Of a stretch of 64,000 nucleotides of DNA, positions 53,857 to 63,107 are shown in pieces. The stretch lies in contig NZ_CP011272.1 of the NCBI RefSeq assembly GCF_001610875.1, positions 4,197,988-4,261,987 of the forward strand, written 5' to 3'. Under the pieces are notes generated by a model. The model was not told where the DNA came from, made no database searches, and was given only the letters and a program-made list of their open reading frames with translations. Every line of letters begins with the position of its first letter. Positions within the stretch are counted from its first letter, which is position 1. The stretch is from Pirellula sp. SH-Sr6A (GTDB taxonomy: Bacteria; Planctomycetota; Planctomycetia; Pirellulales; Pirellulaceae). Made by a program: the position numbers and the translations under genes.

Positions 53857-54242
53857 GTTCGGTTCCCTGCAGGAAAAGTTCGGAGTCCATCGGGGTGATG
53901 CCAATGCGGCGCGATGCCGCGGACCGAAATGTTTGGGGCGTCGTGACAATAGAGACCCTTCCCATAAAATGGAACGGCAACTCGCCAGCAAACCTATTGA
54001 CCCGTGCGAGACGCTTTGTCTATACACCTCGATGGAAATATTGCTCGCCCGGTAAACTTGGTAATTTTTTCCGTTTGTAACTAAAAAAACGAAGACAACG
54101 GTCCGATAAGAAAAAGCAACGGTGGCAGGTCACGCCATCGCTGCCCATCCAGGCAGACCTGTCACAAGTCATCGAATGCCCTGACAACGAAGAACCTTCG
54201 CGGTTGGAAACGGGGTTGAGTGCTATCAAAGGATTGTTAGCT
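53857..54242. other. Intergenic region, divergent promoters
   Basis: The 386 bp lie between the GlmU-like gene and the divergent lipoprotein gene. An AT-rich, A-tract-bearing stretch (about 54055-54115) is the likely promoter area for the lipoprotein. The longer open frames on the minus strand here are upstream extensions without family features. Confidence 0.5.
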
Positions 54243-55175
54243 ATGCGAACGAAAATCGCAAATTGGAACAAACTCGCTCTCGTTGTGCTCATCGTGGGCG
54301 GTACCCAAGTCGGTTGCAAGAGCGGATGGAAAATGCCGGGTGCGAGCATGTTCTCGTGGAGCAAAAAGCCATCGGAATCGACATTGGCTGGTAGCAACCC
54401 GAGCATTAGCTCACCGTCGGCTGCTTCGATGGGATCTGGATTAGCTGCCTCGGGTGCACCGACTAGTCCTGCGCTACGCAACACTCCGAACATGTTGGCT
54501 TCGACGGCCAAGACATCGCCTTACGGTACGCCAACTGGCATGGCTGGATCCGCGGGTCCCGTCGCGGGTGGAGCGGCTGCTTCAAATGGCTATCAAACAG
54601 GGCCTTACGTAACGAGCACGGGTAACCGTCCAACCGGGTTCACTGCGCCAACGGGCTATGGACCGACGGGAGCACCCACTGGTGTACCGACGGGAGCTCC
54701 CACGGGTAGCTTCGCGATGAACGGGGCACCTGCAGGCGCTCCATCTGGTTTTGGTCTTCCGGGGGCCGGTTCGAACGGTATGGCACCTCCACCGAGCAGT
54801 CCGACGTTGGCGACCGCGTCAGCTTATGGCGCCCCCCAACCAACAGCTCCCTATGGAATGCCGAGCGCTCCCGCCGGAGTGCCTGCTCTGCCGGTTGGTA
54901 TGAGCAGCACGAACATGGCAAGCCTTCCAGCAGGCATGCCAGCAGGAACGATGAGTTCCATGCCCAATGCAGCTCCCGCTTCCTACACGCCACAGCAGAA
55001 TGCTGCACCCATCTATGCCGGTGCTGCTCCTTATCGTCCGGGAAGCACCGCTCGCCAAACGTCTTATGACTTCAGCCAGCCTTCCGCGACCGGGGCACCC
55101 AACACCGGGCTGCCCGGCGTGAATGTGCCTCAAACGGCGACAGGATTGCCTCAACCGAACAATCTTTATCGTTAA
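54243..55175 (+). CDS. Gly/Pro/Thr/Ala-rich lipoprotein
   Basis: 310 residues from ATG 54243 (MRTKIANWNKLAL). A signal peptide with lipobox VGGTQVGC; after the Cys, a short basic piece, then a low-complexity region rich in Gly, Pro, Ala, Thr and Ser with runs such as TGAPTGVPTGAPTG. A disordered, possibly glycosylated surface chain is likely. I found no catalytic motif. Codon use is like the rest of the window. It has its own terminator-like hairpin downstream. Confidence 0.75.
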   Translation: MRTKIANWNKLALVVLIVGGTQVGCKSGWKMPGASMFSWSKKPSESTLAGSNPSISSPSAASMGSGLAASGAPTSPALRNTPNMLASTAKTSPYGTPTGMAGSAGPVAGGAAASNGYQTGPYVTSTGNRPTGFTAPTGYGPTGAPTGVPTGAPTGSFAMNGAPAGAPSGFGLPGAGSNGMAPPPSSPTLATASAYGAPQPTAPYGMPSAPAGVPALPVGMSSTNMASLPAGMPAGTMSSMPNAAPASYTPQQNAAPIYAGAAPYRPGSTARQTSYDFSQPSATGAPNTGLPGVNVPQTATGLPQPNNLYR

Positions 55176-55222
55176 GACCAGGTAGTTCGGTTTCGAGCCG
55201 ATACAGGGAAGCCGCTACAATG

Positions 55223-55258
55223 AAGGGAGTGCACGATCGCGCTCCCTTTGTTCGTTTC
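55223..55258 (+). terminator. Terminator-like hairpin after the lipoprotein gene
   Basis: The stem AAGGGAG(T)GC / GC(G)CTCCCTT (55223-55232 with 55239-55248, one T-G wobble, six-base loop) is followed by TGTTCGTTT. The T-run is broken, so it is moderate evidence. Confidence 0.5.
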
Positions 55259-55283
55259 CCATTCTAAAGTTCGGTGGTTTGCT

Positions 55284-55628
55284 TTGGGTTTATTCGACGG
55301 AACATCATTAGAACGCCCGGTCCTGTGCGAGCGTTGTCATCAAGACATCAAGGTCTGCACGTGTCCGCCTCCGGATGTTCCCCCAGGCAAACAGCGCGTT
55401 TCGGTTCGACTGGAAAAGCGAAAGAATCAACGCTTCGTCACCCAAGTTGCAGGCTTTGCGTGCCCACTCGGGCAAATTCAACAGCTTCTGCTCGAGCTTA
55501 AAAATCAGTGCGGTGCGGGTGGTAGCTGCGGCGAGGATTGGTTGGAAATCCAAGGGGATCATAAGACGAAAATCGAATCGGCATTGATCGACCGCGGTTA
55601 TCGCATTGCGAAGGGAAAAGGGAAATAA
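55284..55628 (+). CDS. SUI1/eIF1-family protein (YciH-like) with N-terminal zinc ribbon
   Basis: 114 residues from a TTG start at 55284 (MGLFDGTSLERPVLC), chosen because this opening is the common one in the family; the frame runs up to 55248. The N-terminal zinc-knuckle-like part has CERC and CTCPPP. The SUI1 domain follows: VRLEKRKNQRFVTQVAGF, LLELKNQCGAGGSCGEDW, EIQGDHKTKIESALIDRGY. Bacterial SUI1 proteins are thought to tune start-site choice on ribosomes. The P-type ATPase gene begins 4 bp after its stop, so they form an operon. Confidence 0.87.
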   Translation: MGLFDGTSLERPVLCERCHQDIKVCTCPPPDVPPGKQRVSVRLEKRKNQRFVTQVAGFACPLGQIQQLLLELKNQCGAGGSCGEDWLEIQGDHKTKIESALIDRGYRIAKGKGK

Positions 55629-55632
55629 CCCA

Positions 55633-57645
55633 ATGGAAAAGAATATTCCAGCTATTCCCTCGAAGAGTTTGAAGCGCGAGCATTCCGAGCCACCGAAATG
55701 GGAGGCGATTCAAACGTTCGTTTGTTTTGCGCTTGGACTGACTGGTTTTTTGCTTCAACGTTTTCTATCGCCCGAGTATCAATACGGGGCGTTGATCCCT
55801 CTCGTGGGTGCTTATCTGGCCGGTGGCAACAAGACGGCAACAGAAGCCGCGATTAGTTTGTGGCATCGCAAATTGAACATCGATCTGCTCATGATCTTGG
55901 CCGCACTAGGAGCTGCGATCCTTGGAGATTGGGTAGAAGGGGTCATTCTGTTGTTCCTCTTTTCGTTGAGCGGAACACTCGAAGCGTTTGCTTCGTACCG
56001 TACCAATCGTTCTATCGAGGCGTTGATTCGTCTGCGCCCCAGCACCGCGAATCGGCTTGTCGTGAATTCGAGTCAATCGACTGCGCCGCAGGAGGAATCG
56101 GTCCCCATCGAATCGCTGGCAGTAGGTGATTGCGTTCGAGTTCGACCTGGAGAGCGATATCCGGTCGATGGGAAAATTGTGGATGGGGAGACATGGGTTG
56201 ATGAATCCACGTTGACGGGAGAAAGCCGTCCGATTGCCAAACAAAAAGGAGCTGACGTTTACTCGGGAACCATGAACGGCGCTGGGACCGTCGTGGTGGA
56301 GATGCGCAAAGAGATCGGCGATACAACCTTGGAACGAATTGTCGCCATGGTTCACGAGGCGCAAACCAAAAAGACGGCCACCGAACGATTCGTCGATACG
56401 TGGCAACAGCCTTATGTGATCGCTGTCATCGTCGGTGCGTTGGTCACCTTCTTTGCAACGCTATTTTGGAATCGCTCGGATGCAAACGATGCGTTCTACC
56501 ATGCGATGGTTCTGCTTGTCGCTGCTTCACCCTGCGCCGTGGTCCTCAGTTCCCCATCGGTGATGCTTTCCGCGATCGCCCTCGCGGGACGGCATGGAGT
56601 ACTGGTCAAGGGGGGGACTCATATCGAGCATCTCGGAACGATCGATGTCCTGGCCATGGATAAAACGGGGACCATTACAATGGGCAAACCGACAGTTCAA
56701 GAAATTTGGACACCACCCGGTTGCTCCCCCAACAAACTACTCGCGTACGCGGCACTGGTGGAAACGCAGAGCGAACATCCGTTGGCTCAGCCCATCCTCG
56801 ATGAGCTCGCGAAACGGGGTGAACCCATTCCGAACGTCGTGCTTCAAGAGTTTCATAGCCATACGGGGCTAGGCGTCCATGCGAGCATCGATGGTGTATG
56901 GGTTGGGATTGGAAAGGAATCTCTCTTTGAAAGCCATGACCACCCCTTCCCTGCTTCCATTCAAGAGCAAGTCAGCAAGATGCGCGAGCGTGGCGAGACG
57001 GCTTTGCCAGTCGTCACCTCCGATCCGGGTATGTTCGGGATCATCAGCGTTACCGACCCATTGAGATCGGACACCGATTCCACGCTGAAGACCCTCAAGG
57101 GGTTGGCGATTCCGAAGATTGTCTTGTTGACGGGAGACCATCCAAGGGTTGCGCAGGCGATCGCTGGAAAATTGCCGTTCGACGAAATCGTCGCCGGACT
57201 GATGCCGGACGAAAAGGTGAAGCATCTTGTTCGACTCGGCGAGGGACAAAAATGTATTGCGATGGTGGGGGATGGTGTGAACGATGCCCCCGCGCTGGCT
57301 ACGGCGGACGTCGGCATTGCGATGGGGGGAGTGGGGTCCGATGTGGCGCTCGAAGTGGCAGACGTGGTGTTGATGCGAGATAATTTGAGCGCGCTTCCGA
57401 TCGCCATTTGGATAGGTCGCGTGGCGAACCGTCGCGTTCGGCAGAATTTGTTCTTCTCGTTTTCGATGATTGGATTGTTGGTCGCTTCGTCGTTTTTCAA
57501 TCTTCCGATGTGGATGGGAGTTTTGGGGCACGAAGGAAGCACCTTGTTGGTTGTCTTCAACGGCATCCGACTGTTGTGGACCCGTATTCCCGATTCCCTG
57601 CGCGGTGTGGGTCGAGAGGGAACAACCGGCCACTTGGACGGTTAA
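55633..57645 (+). CDS. P1B-type heavy-metal ATPase, P1B-4 class
   Basis: 670 residues from ATG 55633; the open frame starts at 55606. Phosphorylation site AMDKTGTIT with D343; actuator TGES (195-198); transmembrane metal motif SPC (299-301); and HEGS near the C-terminus in LGHEGSTLLVVFNG. The SPC plus HEG(G/S)T pair marks P1B-4 pumps, which export Co2+, Fe2+ or Zn2+ rather than copper. There is no N-terminal HMA metal-binding domain, which also fits. It pumps metal out across the inner membrane at the cost of ATP. Translation may be coupled to the SUI1 gene. Confidence 0.92.
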   Translation: MEKNIPAIPSKSLKREHSEPPKWEAIQTFVCFALGLTGFLLQRFLSPEYQYGALIPLVGAYLAGGNKTATEAAISLWHRKLNIDLLMILAALGAAILGDWVEGVILLFLFSLSGTLEAFASYRTNRSIEALIRLRPSTANRLVVNSSQSTAPQEESVPIESLAVGDCVRVRPGERYPVDGKIVDGETWVDESTLTGESRPIAKQKGADVYSGTMNGAGTVVVEMRKEIGDTTLERIVAMVHEAQTKKTATERFVDTWQQPYVIAVIVGALVTFFATLFWNRSDANDAFYHAMVLLVAASPCAVVLSSPSVMLSAIALAGRHGVLVKGGTHIEHLGTIDVLAMDKTGTITMGKPTVQEIWTPPGCSPNKLLAYAALVETQSEHPLAQPILDELAKRGEPIPNVVLQEFHSHTGLGVHASIDGVWVGIGKESLFESHDHPFPASIQEQVSKMRERGETALPVVTSDPGMFGIISVTDPLRSDTDSTLKTLKGLAIPKIVLLTGDHPRVAQAIAGKLPFDEIVAGLMPDEKVKHLVRLGEGQKCIAMVGDGVNDAPALATADVGIAMGGVGSDVALEVADVVLMRDNLSALPIAIWIGRVANRRVRQNLFFSFSMIGLLVASSFFNLPMWMGVLGHEGSTLLVVFNGIRLLWTRIPDSLRGVGREGTTGHLDG

Positions 57646-57766
57646 ATTTGGCACACTTTTTGGCGTCAGCACTGCAGAGAAAGCTTGCGCTGAACTAAAC
57701 TATTGAATCCGTCGTCTCGGTTCTGACGTAGAACGCTACGGTTCTTGCGAAGGAGTCCTCACCACC

Positions 57767-58423
57767 ATGTCGACGCTATCGATTCGGGATACCTTGTCAG
57801 TTTCCCCCCCATCCCGCACCAAAACATTGCAGCCGGCGAGACAGTCCGGTTCACGGCGTAACGAGATGTCCAACGCTTCAATCCTTCAACGCATCGCGAT
57901 GCGCGAGGAAGCAGCCTTCGAGGAGTGTATCCAGCGCTATGGATCGCTGGTATGGTCATTGGCCAATCGCTTCACGTCGACCCATGCCGACGCCGAAGAT
58001 GCGACGCAGGAAATCTTCGTCGAGATTTGGCAGAAAGCGCATCGATGGGATGCGGAGAAATCGGCCGAATCCACATTTATTACGATGATCGCGCGACGAA
58101 AGCTGATCGATCGTTTTCGAAAGTCGAGTCGCTCGCTCGAAGTCGCCAGTATCGGTTCGGAAGCGGAGTTGCCTGCGGCGGACTCCAGCGAGCTCGTCGA
58201 TATCTTAGACGAATCGGAAAAGGCGCTCGAATGTTTAGATCGACTCAATTCCGTGCATCGCGACGTTTTGCGTCGATCGATTCAAGTTGGTGACTCGCAT
58301 TCACGGATCGCTGAGCAACTTGGTCTTCCACTCGGCACGGTAAAAACTTACGCGCGCCGAAGCTTGATTCAGCTGAGGGAGTGTATGGAACGGAGAGCGT
58401 TGCGGCAGGGAGTGTCACGATGA
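57767..58423 (+). CDS. ECF-type RNA polymerase sigma factor
   Basis: 218 residues from ATG 57767, with AAGGAG about 11 bases upstream; a second Met at 57866 (MSNASILQRIAMREEA) would give the core length. Region 2: FEECIQRYGSLVWSLANRF and DAEDATQEIFVEIWQKAHRW. Region 4: LNSVHRDVLRRSIQVGDSHS and LGLPLGTVKTYARRSL. It is followed at once by its anti-sigma partner, overlapping by 4 bp (ATGA). The pair resembles SigK/RskA. The signal is unknown. Confidence 0.93.
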   Translation: MSTLSIRDTLSVSPPSRTKTLQPARQSGSRRNEMSNASILQRIAMREEAAFEECIQRYGSLVWSLANRFTSTHADAEDATQEIFVEIWQKAHRWDAEKSAESTFITMIARRKLIDRFRKSSRSLEVASIGSEAELPAADSSELVDILDESEKALECLDRLNSVHRDVLRRSIQVGDSHSRIAEQLGLPLGTVKTYARRSLIQLRECMERRALRQGVSR

Positions 58424-59322
58424 AAGCGACCTTTAACCAAGACCAACGATTCGAGGATTTGATCGCGGGATTTGTCTTGGGCGATCTCAACGATCAGGAA
58501 ATGGCAGAACTCCAGTCCTATTCGTCCGAAGAGGTGGAGTCTGCTGTCGAGCGAACAGAAGTAGCAGCGGCTCGAGCCCTGCTCACTTTCGAAAGCCAAT
58601 CCTCTCGCATCGCCCCCATGCCTGATGACTTGCGAAAGCGACTTTCATCCCAGGCATGGAGCGCCCACACGGCGAGCGATGAGCTCCGGTTGTTCAGTCG
58701 TTCCACCTTGGGCGGGGCACTTTCTGCAACGTCATCATCGCCTGCTGTGGAAGTAACCCAGCGGACGCAGCCCACTAGCTCCATGGAATTGCGCGAGATG
58801 GTGGGATGGTTTGCAGCTGTTGCGGCGACCGCGTTGGCGATTGCCAGTTGGCTCCCCAATTGGAACGATGGAATAGCGGGGGGGAGGGCTCGACCCGGTT
58901 CGCTCCAACAAGCGGCGGTCGACCGCGCTGCATTGCTCGCCTCTGCCGAGGATTTGGTGCGCGTATCGTGGACTCGTCCAGGCGACGCATCGGCGACGAC
59001 TTCGGAGGAGAGTTCGGATTTGGGCGACGTCGTGTGGAGTTCCAAATTTCAAAAGGGCTACATGCGCATCCAAGGTTTGAAGCCGAACGATCCAACCCAG
59101 GAACAGTACCAGCTTTGGATTCTCGATCCCAATCGAGACAGCAAACCGGTGGATGGCGGCGTTTTCGATATTGATCAAGCAGGTGAAGTCGTATTGCCCA
59201 TCCACGCCAAATTGAAAGTAGACGATCCGACCTTGTTCGCTATTACCATCGAAAAGCCAGGCGGGGTTGTCGTCTCCGATCAATCGCGTCTCCCCTTGCT
59301 CGCGGTTGTTTCTGCCCGGTAA
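58420..59322 (+). CDS. RskA-like anti-sigma factor
   Basis: 300 residues from ATG 58420; the ATG overlaps the sigma stop. N-terminal anti-sigma helix (FEDLIAGFVLGDLNDQEMAE), a Ser/Thr-rich linker, one membrane segment (about 126-145, WFAAVAATALAIASWLP), and a periplasmic RskA domain: GYMRIQGLKPNDPTQEQYQL, WILDPNRDSKPVDGGVFD and TLFAITIEKPGGVVVSD. It would hold the sigma factor at the membrane until a periplasmic signal frees it. Positions 58881-58940 contain the TM exit and a low-complexity stretch. Confidence 0.9.
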   Translation: MKATFNQDQRFEDLIAGFVLGDLNDQEMAELQSYSSEEVESAVERTEVAAARALLTFESQSSRIAPMPDDLRKRLSSQAWSAHTASDELRLFSRSTLGGALSATSSSPAVEVTQRTQPTSSMELREMVGWFAAVAATALAIASWLPNWNDGIAGGRARPGSLQQAAVDRAALLASAEDLVRVSWTRPGDASATTSEESSDLGDVVWSSKFQKGYMRIQGLKPNDPTQEQYQLWILDPNRDSKPVDGGVFDIDQAGEVVLPIHAKLKVDDPTLFAITIEKPGGVVVSDQSRLPLLAVVSAR

Positions 59323-59398
59323 ACGCTGTCCATCTGCGCAGCGCACTGGTATTCTATAGGACCCTCCAACGCATCGATCCTCCATCCCCGCGCGACGT

Positions 59399-60574
59399 AT
59401 GATCCAAGAAAACCATGGACTGCTGGTCATTCTCTCCCAGGGGCAAAGCCGTAGCCCAGAAAAGCGGGCTTTGGAGGAAGGGATCGCAGACATGGCGGCT
59501 CGGCTCCCTAATACGGTATCACTCGTTGTCCCGCATCTCTACGACCTTGGGAACGACAGCGAGAGTTTGGCTCGTATCCGTCAGTGGAAAGGTCCACTCG
59601 TCATTTTGACTTGGCTCTTCGATCGCGCTGCCCATTGGATTCTCGATCGCATGGACATTCGCGGTACTCCGGGGGATGTCGAGTTGATCAATCCGGACGC
59701 AAAGTTGGATGCGGATGACGACGAAGACGAAACCGAGGACGCAGTCGACGAACGGGAGGAAGATCGCGTTGTCAAAATCCATCCCCGTCCGAATCGCGGG
59801 ATCTACTCGATCGATCTTCGAGCCAGCGATCGGTTAGAAGCCTTTGAAACGGAGTTTCGCCGCATCCTGAATCTGGAGCGATTGGATTCCACCGAAGATC
59901 GTGAAACGCTGACTCTCGAGCGGTTCCTGCACCCCACCAACAGTACCGCGTTGTCGACGGACAGGCTCGGGATGCTCGATGCCACATCCTCGACGACACC
60001 TCCGAGCACGCTCCAGGAGAATCTACTTCCCATCGTCCACGAGTCTCCTCTCGGGATTACTCCGATTCGGATCGATGAGCATCCTGCGAGACGATGGTAT
60101 CCGGTCATCGACTACAGTCGTTGCACCAACTGCATGGAGTGCATCGACTTCTGCCTCTTCGGAGTCTACGGAGTGGATCGTGCGGAAACGATACTCGTCG
60201 AGCAACCTGACAATTGTCGAAAGGGCTGCCCCGCGTGCTCCCGCGTTTGTCCAGAAAACGCGATCATTTTCCCCCAACACAAATCGCCCGCGATCGCTGG
60301 TGCGCCTGTGGAATCGGGTGGTGCGTTCAAAATCGACTTGTCGAAGCTCTTCGGTGCACCGGATCGTAATGAAGATCCCGTCGCCGCTGCCGCTCGAGAA
60401 CGAGACGAGCAGTTGATTCTCGCTGGGCGGGCTGCAGTTGGCTCGGCGACGTCTCCTGGCAGTTCCAAGCCCGCGACGGCGGCTTCATTGGTGGCAGAAA
60501 ACGGTGGCGCGACGAAGCCATCTCGCGACGCCCTCGATTCCTTGATCGATCAGCTCGATAGTCTCGATCTTTAG
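59399..60574 (+). CDS. 4Fe-4S ferredoxin-type protein with extra N-terminal domain
   Basis: 391 residues. The N-terminal 90 or so residues have a Rossmann-like look (GLLVILSQGQSRSPEKRALE; LVILTWLFDRAAHWILDRM), perhaps related to sirohaem-type chelatase folds, but no motif secures that. A very acidic linker follows (about 99-120, runs of D and E). The ferredoxin part binds two 4Fe-4S clusters: CTNCMECIDFC and, after CRKGCPACSRVCP, the second set. The C-terminal tail is low-complexity. Convergent with the next gene, sharing 4 bp (TTAG/CTAA). Electron-transfer partner unknown. Confidence 0.8.
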   Translation: MIQENHGLLVILSQGQSRSPEKRALEEGIADMAARLPNTVSLVVPHLYDLGNDSESLARIRQWKGPLVILTWLFDRAAHWILDRMDIRGTPGDVELINPDAKLDADDDEDETEDAVDEREEDRVVKIHPRPNRGIYSIDLRASDRLEAFETEFRRILNLERLDSTEDRETLTLERFLHPTNSTALSTDRLGMLDATSSTTPPSTLQENLLPIVHESPLGITPIRIDEHPARRWYPVIDYSRCTNCMECIDFCLFGVYGVDRAETILVEQPDNCRKGCPACSRVCPENAIIFPQHKSPAIAGAPVESGGAFKIDLSKLFGAPDRNEDPVAAAARERDEQLILAGRAAVGSATSPGSSKPATAASLVAENGGATKPSRDALDSLIDQLDSLDL

Positions 60575-61797
60575 ACAACGGGCAGACCGTGGACTTCTTC
60601 GGCGATGATTCCGCGGTTTTTGCCTTCGACTCGGGTGCAAAGAAGAGTGAGCGTCCGGTCCGAAGTCGGATCGGTCCGCAGCTGTTTGCGAAGGGAGTCC
60701 AAGTCAATATCGCAACCTCGGCTCTTCAGTTCCCAGGTTCTTGCGTTTGCGGATCGGGAATAGGCGGCAAGCCTTTTACGATCCAAGCTGGTAAGCTCCA
60801 ATACTCTGAACCATCGTACCAACGGGTGCTCGAGCGGTGCTCCAGATGTCAGATATCCGTTTTCGAACAGAATGTTGCACCCAAGACGTTCGGCGAATGG
60901 GGCTGAGACACCTCCTGCTCGGAAGGCTGGATCGTAATCCCCGATGTAATTCTTGAGTTCGACTTCCCGGTCAGCAAGGCATTCGCTCGTTTCGCATTCC
61001 GATCGTCTGAAGATCTCGTGATGCCAAGACTCCCTACTCATGGCGCTAACGACGATCGAGTCTTGAGGCCAACGGTCCAAATTCCAAAGCCATCGCTGTT
61101 GTCGGACGGATCGCTGACGGGACAAGAATCGAACGACGGGAGGATGCCTGTCCCCTTCGTAACGCGTTCCCGGCGCAACCTTGATCGAAATACCACGGCA
61201 TCGATCGATCATCGACTCGACGTCTTTCCATTCGGGCGCAAAGGCGTGTTGAAAGGTCGCGCGCTTCCCTGCTGCGCGACGATCAGGGTCGATGTGAATC
61301 CAGCTGTCGCGACTTAGTTCTACCGACTCAGCACGATTCAAAATGAATTTCAAATCCAGACCGTGCATTGCTGCATTGAGCGATGCCAATTGCAGTGCGT
61401 GCGGGTCACAGTCGCAGGCCAGCACTTGTTTGCTGCGCCGTGCTAACGCGATCGCATCGGCACCTGCACCGCAGCAGAGATCGGCAACGAGTTCACCCGC
61501 CGGAAAGTCTTGGGCAGATTCCGTAGCGCACCAAAAATCACTGGATTGTTCGAGGAGCTGGCGAGTCCAAAACCAACGCTCCGGGTCTGGGAACTTTTGC
61601 TTCGCCGATGTTTGAAAGGAAAGTTGCAGACGCAGGAAATCCAGTCGTCTTCGCAGCGTGGATTTGTCCATCCCCGCCTGTGTAGGTTGGAACGCAGGGG
61701 ATGCGAGCAGGGAGGTCCAAACGGACTGCCCGTTTGCAGAGGTCCACCACTGGCAGTCCTCTGCCAATTCCTTCCCGAAAACCTCGAATGCGTTCAT
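60571..61797 (-). CDS. Class I SAM methyltransferase, THUMP-like / rRNA MTase type
   Basis: 408 residues. SAM motif: LVADLCCGAGADAIALARR, then VLACDCDPHALQLASLNAA and IHIDPDRRAAGKR; the last DPxR motif is like the (D/N)PP motif of base or RNA methyltransferases. C-terminal RTWELKSRGCDIDLDSLRKQ resembles the THUMP-like domain that follows it in related proteins. RNA methylation is likely. Its start is 2 bp after the stop of the gene at 61800, so the two are probably co-transcribed. Confidence 0.8.
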   Translation of the reverse strand: MNAFEVFGKELAEDCQWWTSANGQSVWTSLLASPAFQPTQAGMDKSTLRRRLDFLRLQLSFQTSAKQKFPDPERWFWTRQLLEQSSDFWCATESAQDFPAGELVADLCCGAGADAIALARRSKQVLACDCDPHALQLASLNAAMHGLDLKFILNRAESVELSRDSWIHIDPDRRAAGKRATFQHAFAPEWKDVESMIDRCRGISIKVAPGTRYEGDRHPPVVRFLSRQRSVRQQRWLWNLDRWPQDSIVVSAMSRESWHHEIFRRSECETSECLADREVELKNYIGDYDPAFRAGGVSAPFAERLGCNILFENGYLTSGAPLEHPLVRWFRVLELTSLDRKRLAAYSRSANARTWELKSRGCDIDLDSLRKQLRTDPTSDRTLTLLCTRVEGKNRGIIAEEVHGLPVV

Positions 61798-61799
61798 GG

Positions 61800-63107
61800 T
61801 CAGCTAAGCGGCTTCGGAGTTTTTTTCAAATGATCCCGCCAGTCTTTGAGAATCTGCTGCCGTGTCTCCTCGGTGGTTCCTTCGGGAAAGCCGACGGTAT
61901 CGGTCGTGAAGCCTCGCAATGGGTGGGCGCGAAAGAGGGGAAAGAAGAGGTACGGGTTCTCGCGATGAAGAAGGATACTTGTGATGAGGGCCAAGTCTCT
62001 TGCTTGAATGATGTAATTCGCCGACCGAAATTCGTTCGGGTCAGGCGACGCGATACGTTGGAATTGATTGATGACGGTCGCGTTCTCGATCCACCGCTCT
62101 GCAATGGGGATGTCTTGATTGGTCCCGAATTTCGCAAGAGCCTGCATGGCCAGTTCGAACGACTCGGAATCTTTGATTGCGTCATCCTGCGACAAGTACT
62201 CGATGGCCACTTGCCGGGCCGCGGGAATCTCACCATTGAAGCAGGTTAAAAAAACCATTCGCTTGTCGGTGGCGCGGACGGCGAATTTGGAGTAGAGAGA
62301 GGATAAAGCGTTGGGGGTCTGTTTGTTGAGCGACAGGTAGGTCGCGAAGGGACTCCGGGAGAAAACGCGGTGGCTGGTTCGTTCCAAGCCCAGATCCAGT
62401 TTGTCTTCGCAAAGGGCCACTAAGTAAGCCAGTGCGATGCCATCTTCGGAAGTCACTTCCCCCGCGATGTCGAGCCGTTGGGAGATATTCCCCGCGACCA
62501 AACTGGCTTGCTTATACGCTTCGTCGGCCGTTTCGATTTTCGTATAGATCAGGGAAGGAAACGGTTGCAGCAGTTGCAAGAACATCGCCTTGGTCTTCCG
62601 ATCGGAAAACCCGGTAGCCATGCTAAAGCTGATCCAACCTTGGAATTCATGTGTCGGACTAAGCTCTCGGGAGCGGAGGAATTCACGCGTAATCCGTTGT
62701 TTGCGTTCCTCCTTTCGCTTGGCGACGATTCCACTCAGCCGGGCTTTGGCTTCCGGAGAGCGGAGCGAACCGAGAGCGTTTTCAAGATCGGAAAGGTAAT
62801 CTTCGCCGAGGGCAGCAATCGCTTCGGTGGCATCTTCGCGTGTCTGAAACCGCGGTGCCGAAAGGTCTTCGATCCACTTCGCTAGTTGGCCCCGCTCCTC
62901 ATCGTTTCGGTTCTCGGCATTCTCGCGCGGGGGCACTACCAGACCAAGCTGTTCCGTCGGGGTGGCCGCGTCTTGTCCATTTTGAGCGAGACCAACTCGG
63001 ACGGTGGAGAAAAAGGACGCCATCCCAAGACACCCAACGATCCAGCCACGCGTCCATTTCGGGCGATCGAAAAGGAGTGTCGAATAAGCGGGGGGGCCGT
63101 CGGTCAT
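61800..63107 (-). CDS. Secreted helical hypothetical protein
   Basis: 435 residues. An N-terminal membrane or signal segment (WIVGCLGMASFFSTVRVGLA) is followed by a helical body with phrases such as DLSAPRFQTREDATEAIAAL and RSPEAKARLSGI, recalling HEAT-like repeats of planctomycete exported proteins. No catalytic residues could be picked. It is first in a leftward pair with the methyltransferase gene. Function unknown. Confidence 0.65.
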   Translation of the reverse strand: MTDGPPAYSTLLFDRPKWTRGWIVGCLGMASFFSTVRVGLAQNGQDAATPTEQLGLVVPPRENAENRNDEERGQLAKWIEDLSAPRFQTREDATEAIAALGEDYLSDLENALGSLRSPEAKARLSGIVAKRKEERKQRITREFLRSRELSPTHEFQGWISFSMATGFSDRKTKAMFLQLLQPFPSLIYTKIETADEAYKQASLVAGNISQRLDIAGEVTSEDGIALAYLVALCEDKLDLGLERTSHRVFSRSPFATYLSLNKQTPNALSSLYSKFAVRATDKRMVFLTCFNGEIPAARQVAIEYLSQDDAIKDSESFELAMQALAKFGTNQDIPIAERWIENATVINQFQRIASPDPNEFRSANYIIQARDLALITSILLHRENPYLFFPLFRAHPLRGFTTDTVGFPEGTTEETRQQILKDWRDHLKKTPKPLS

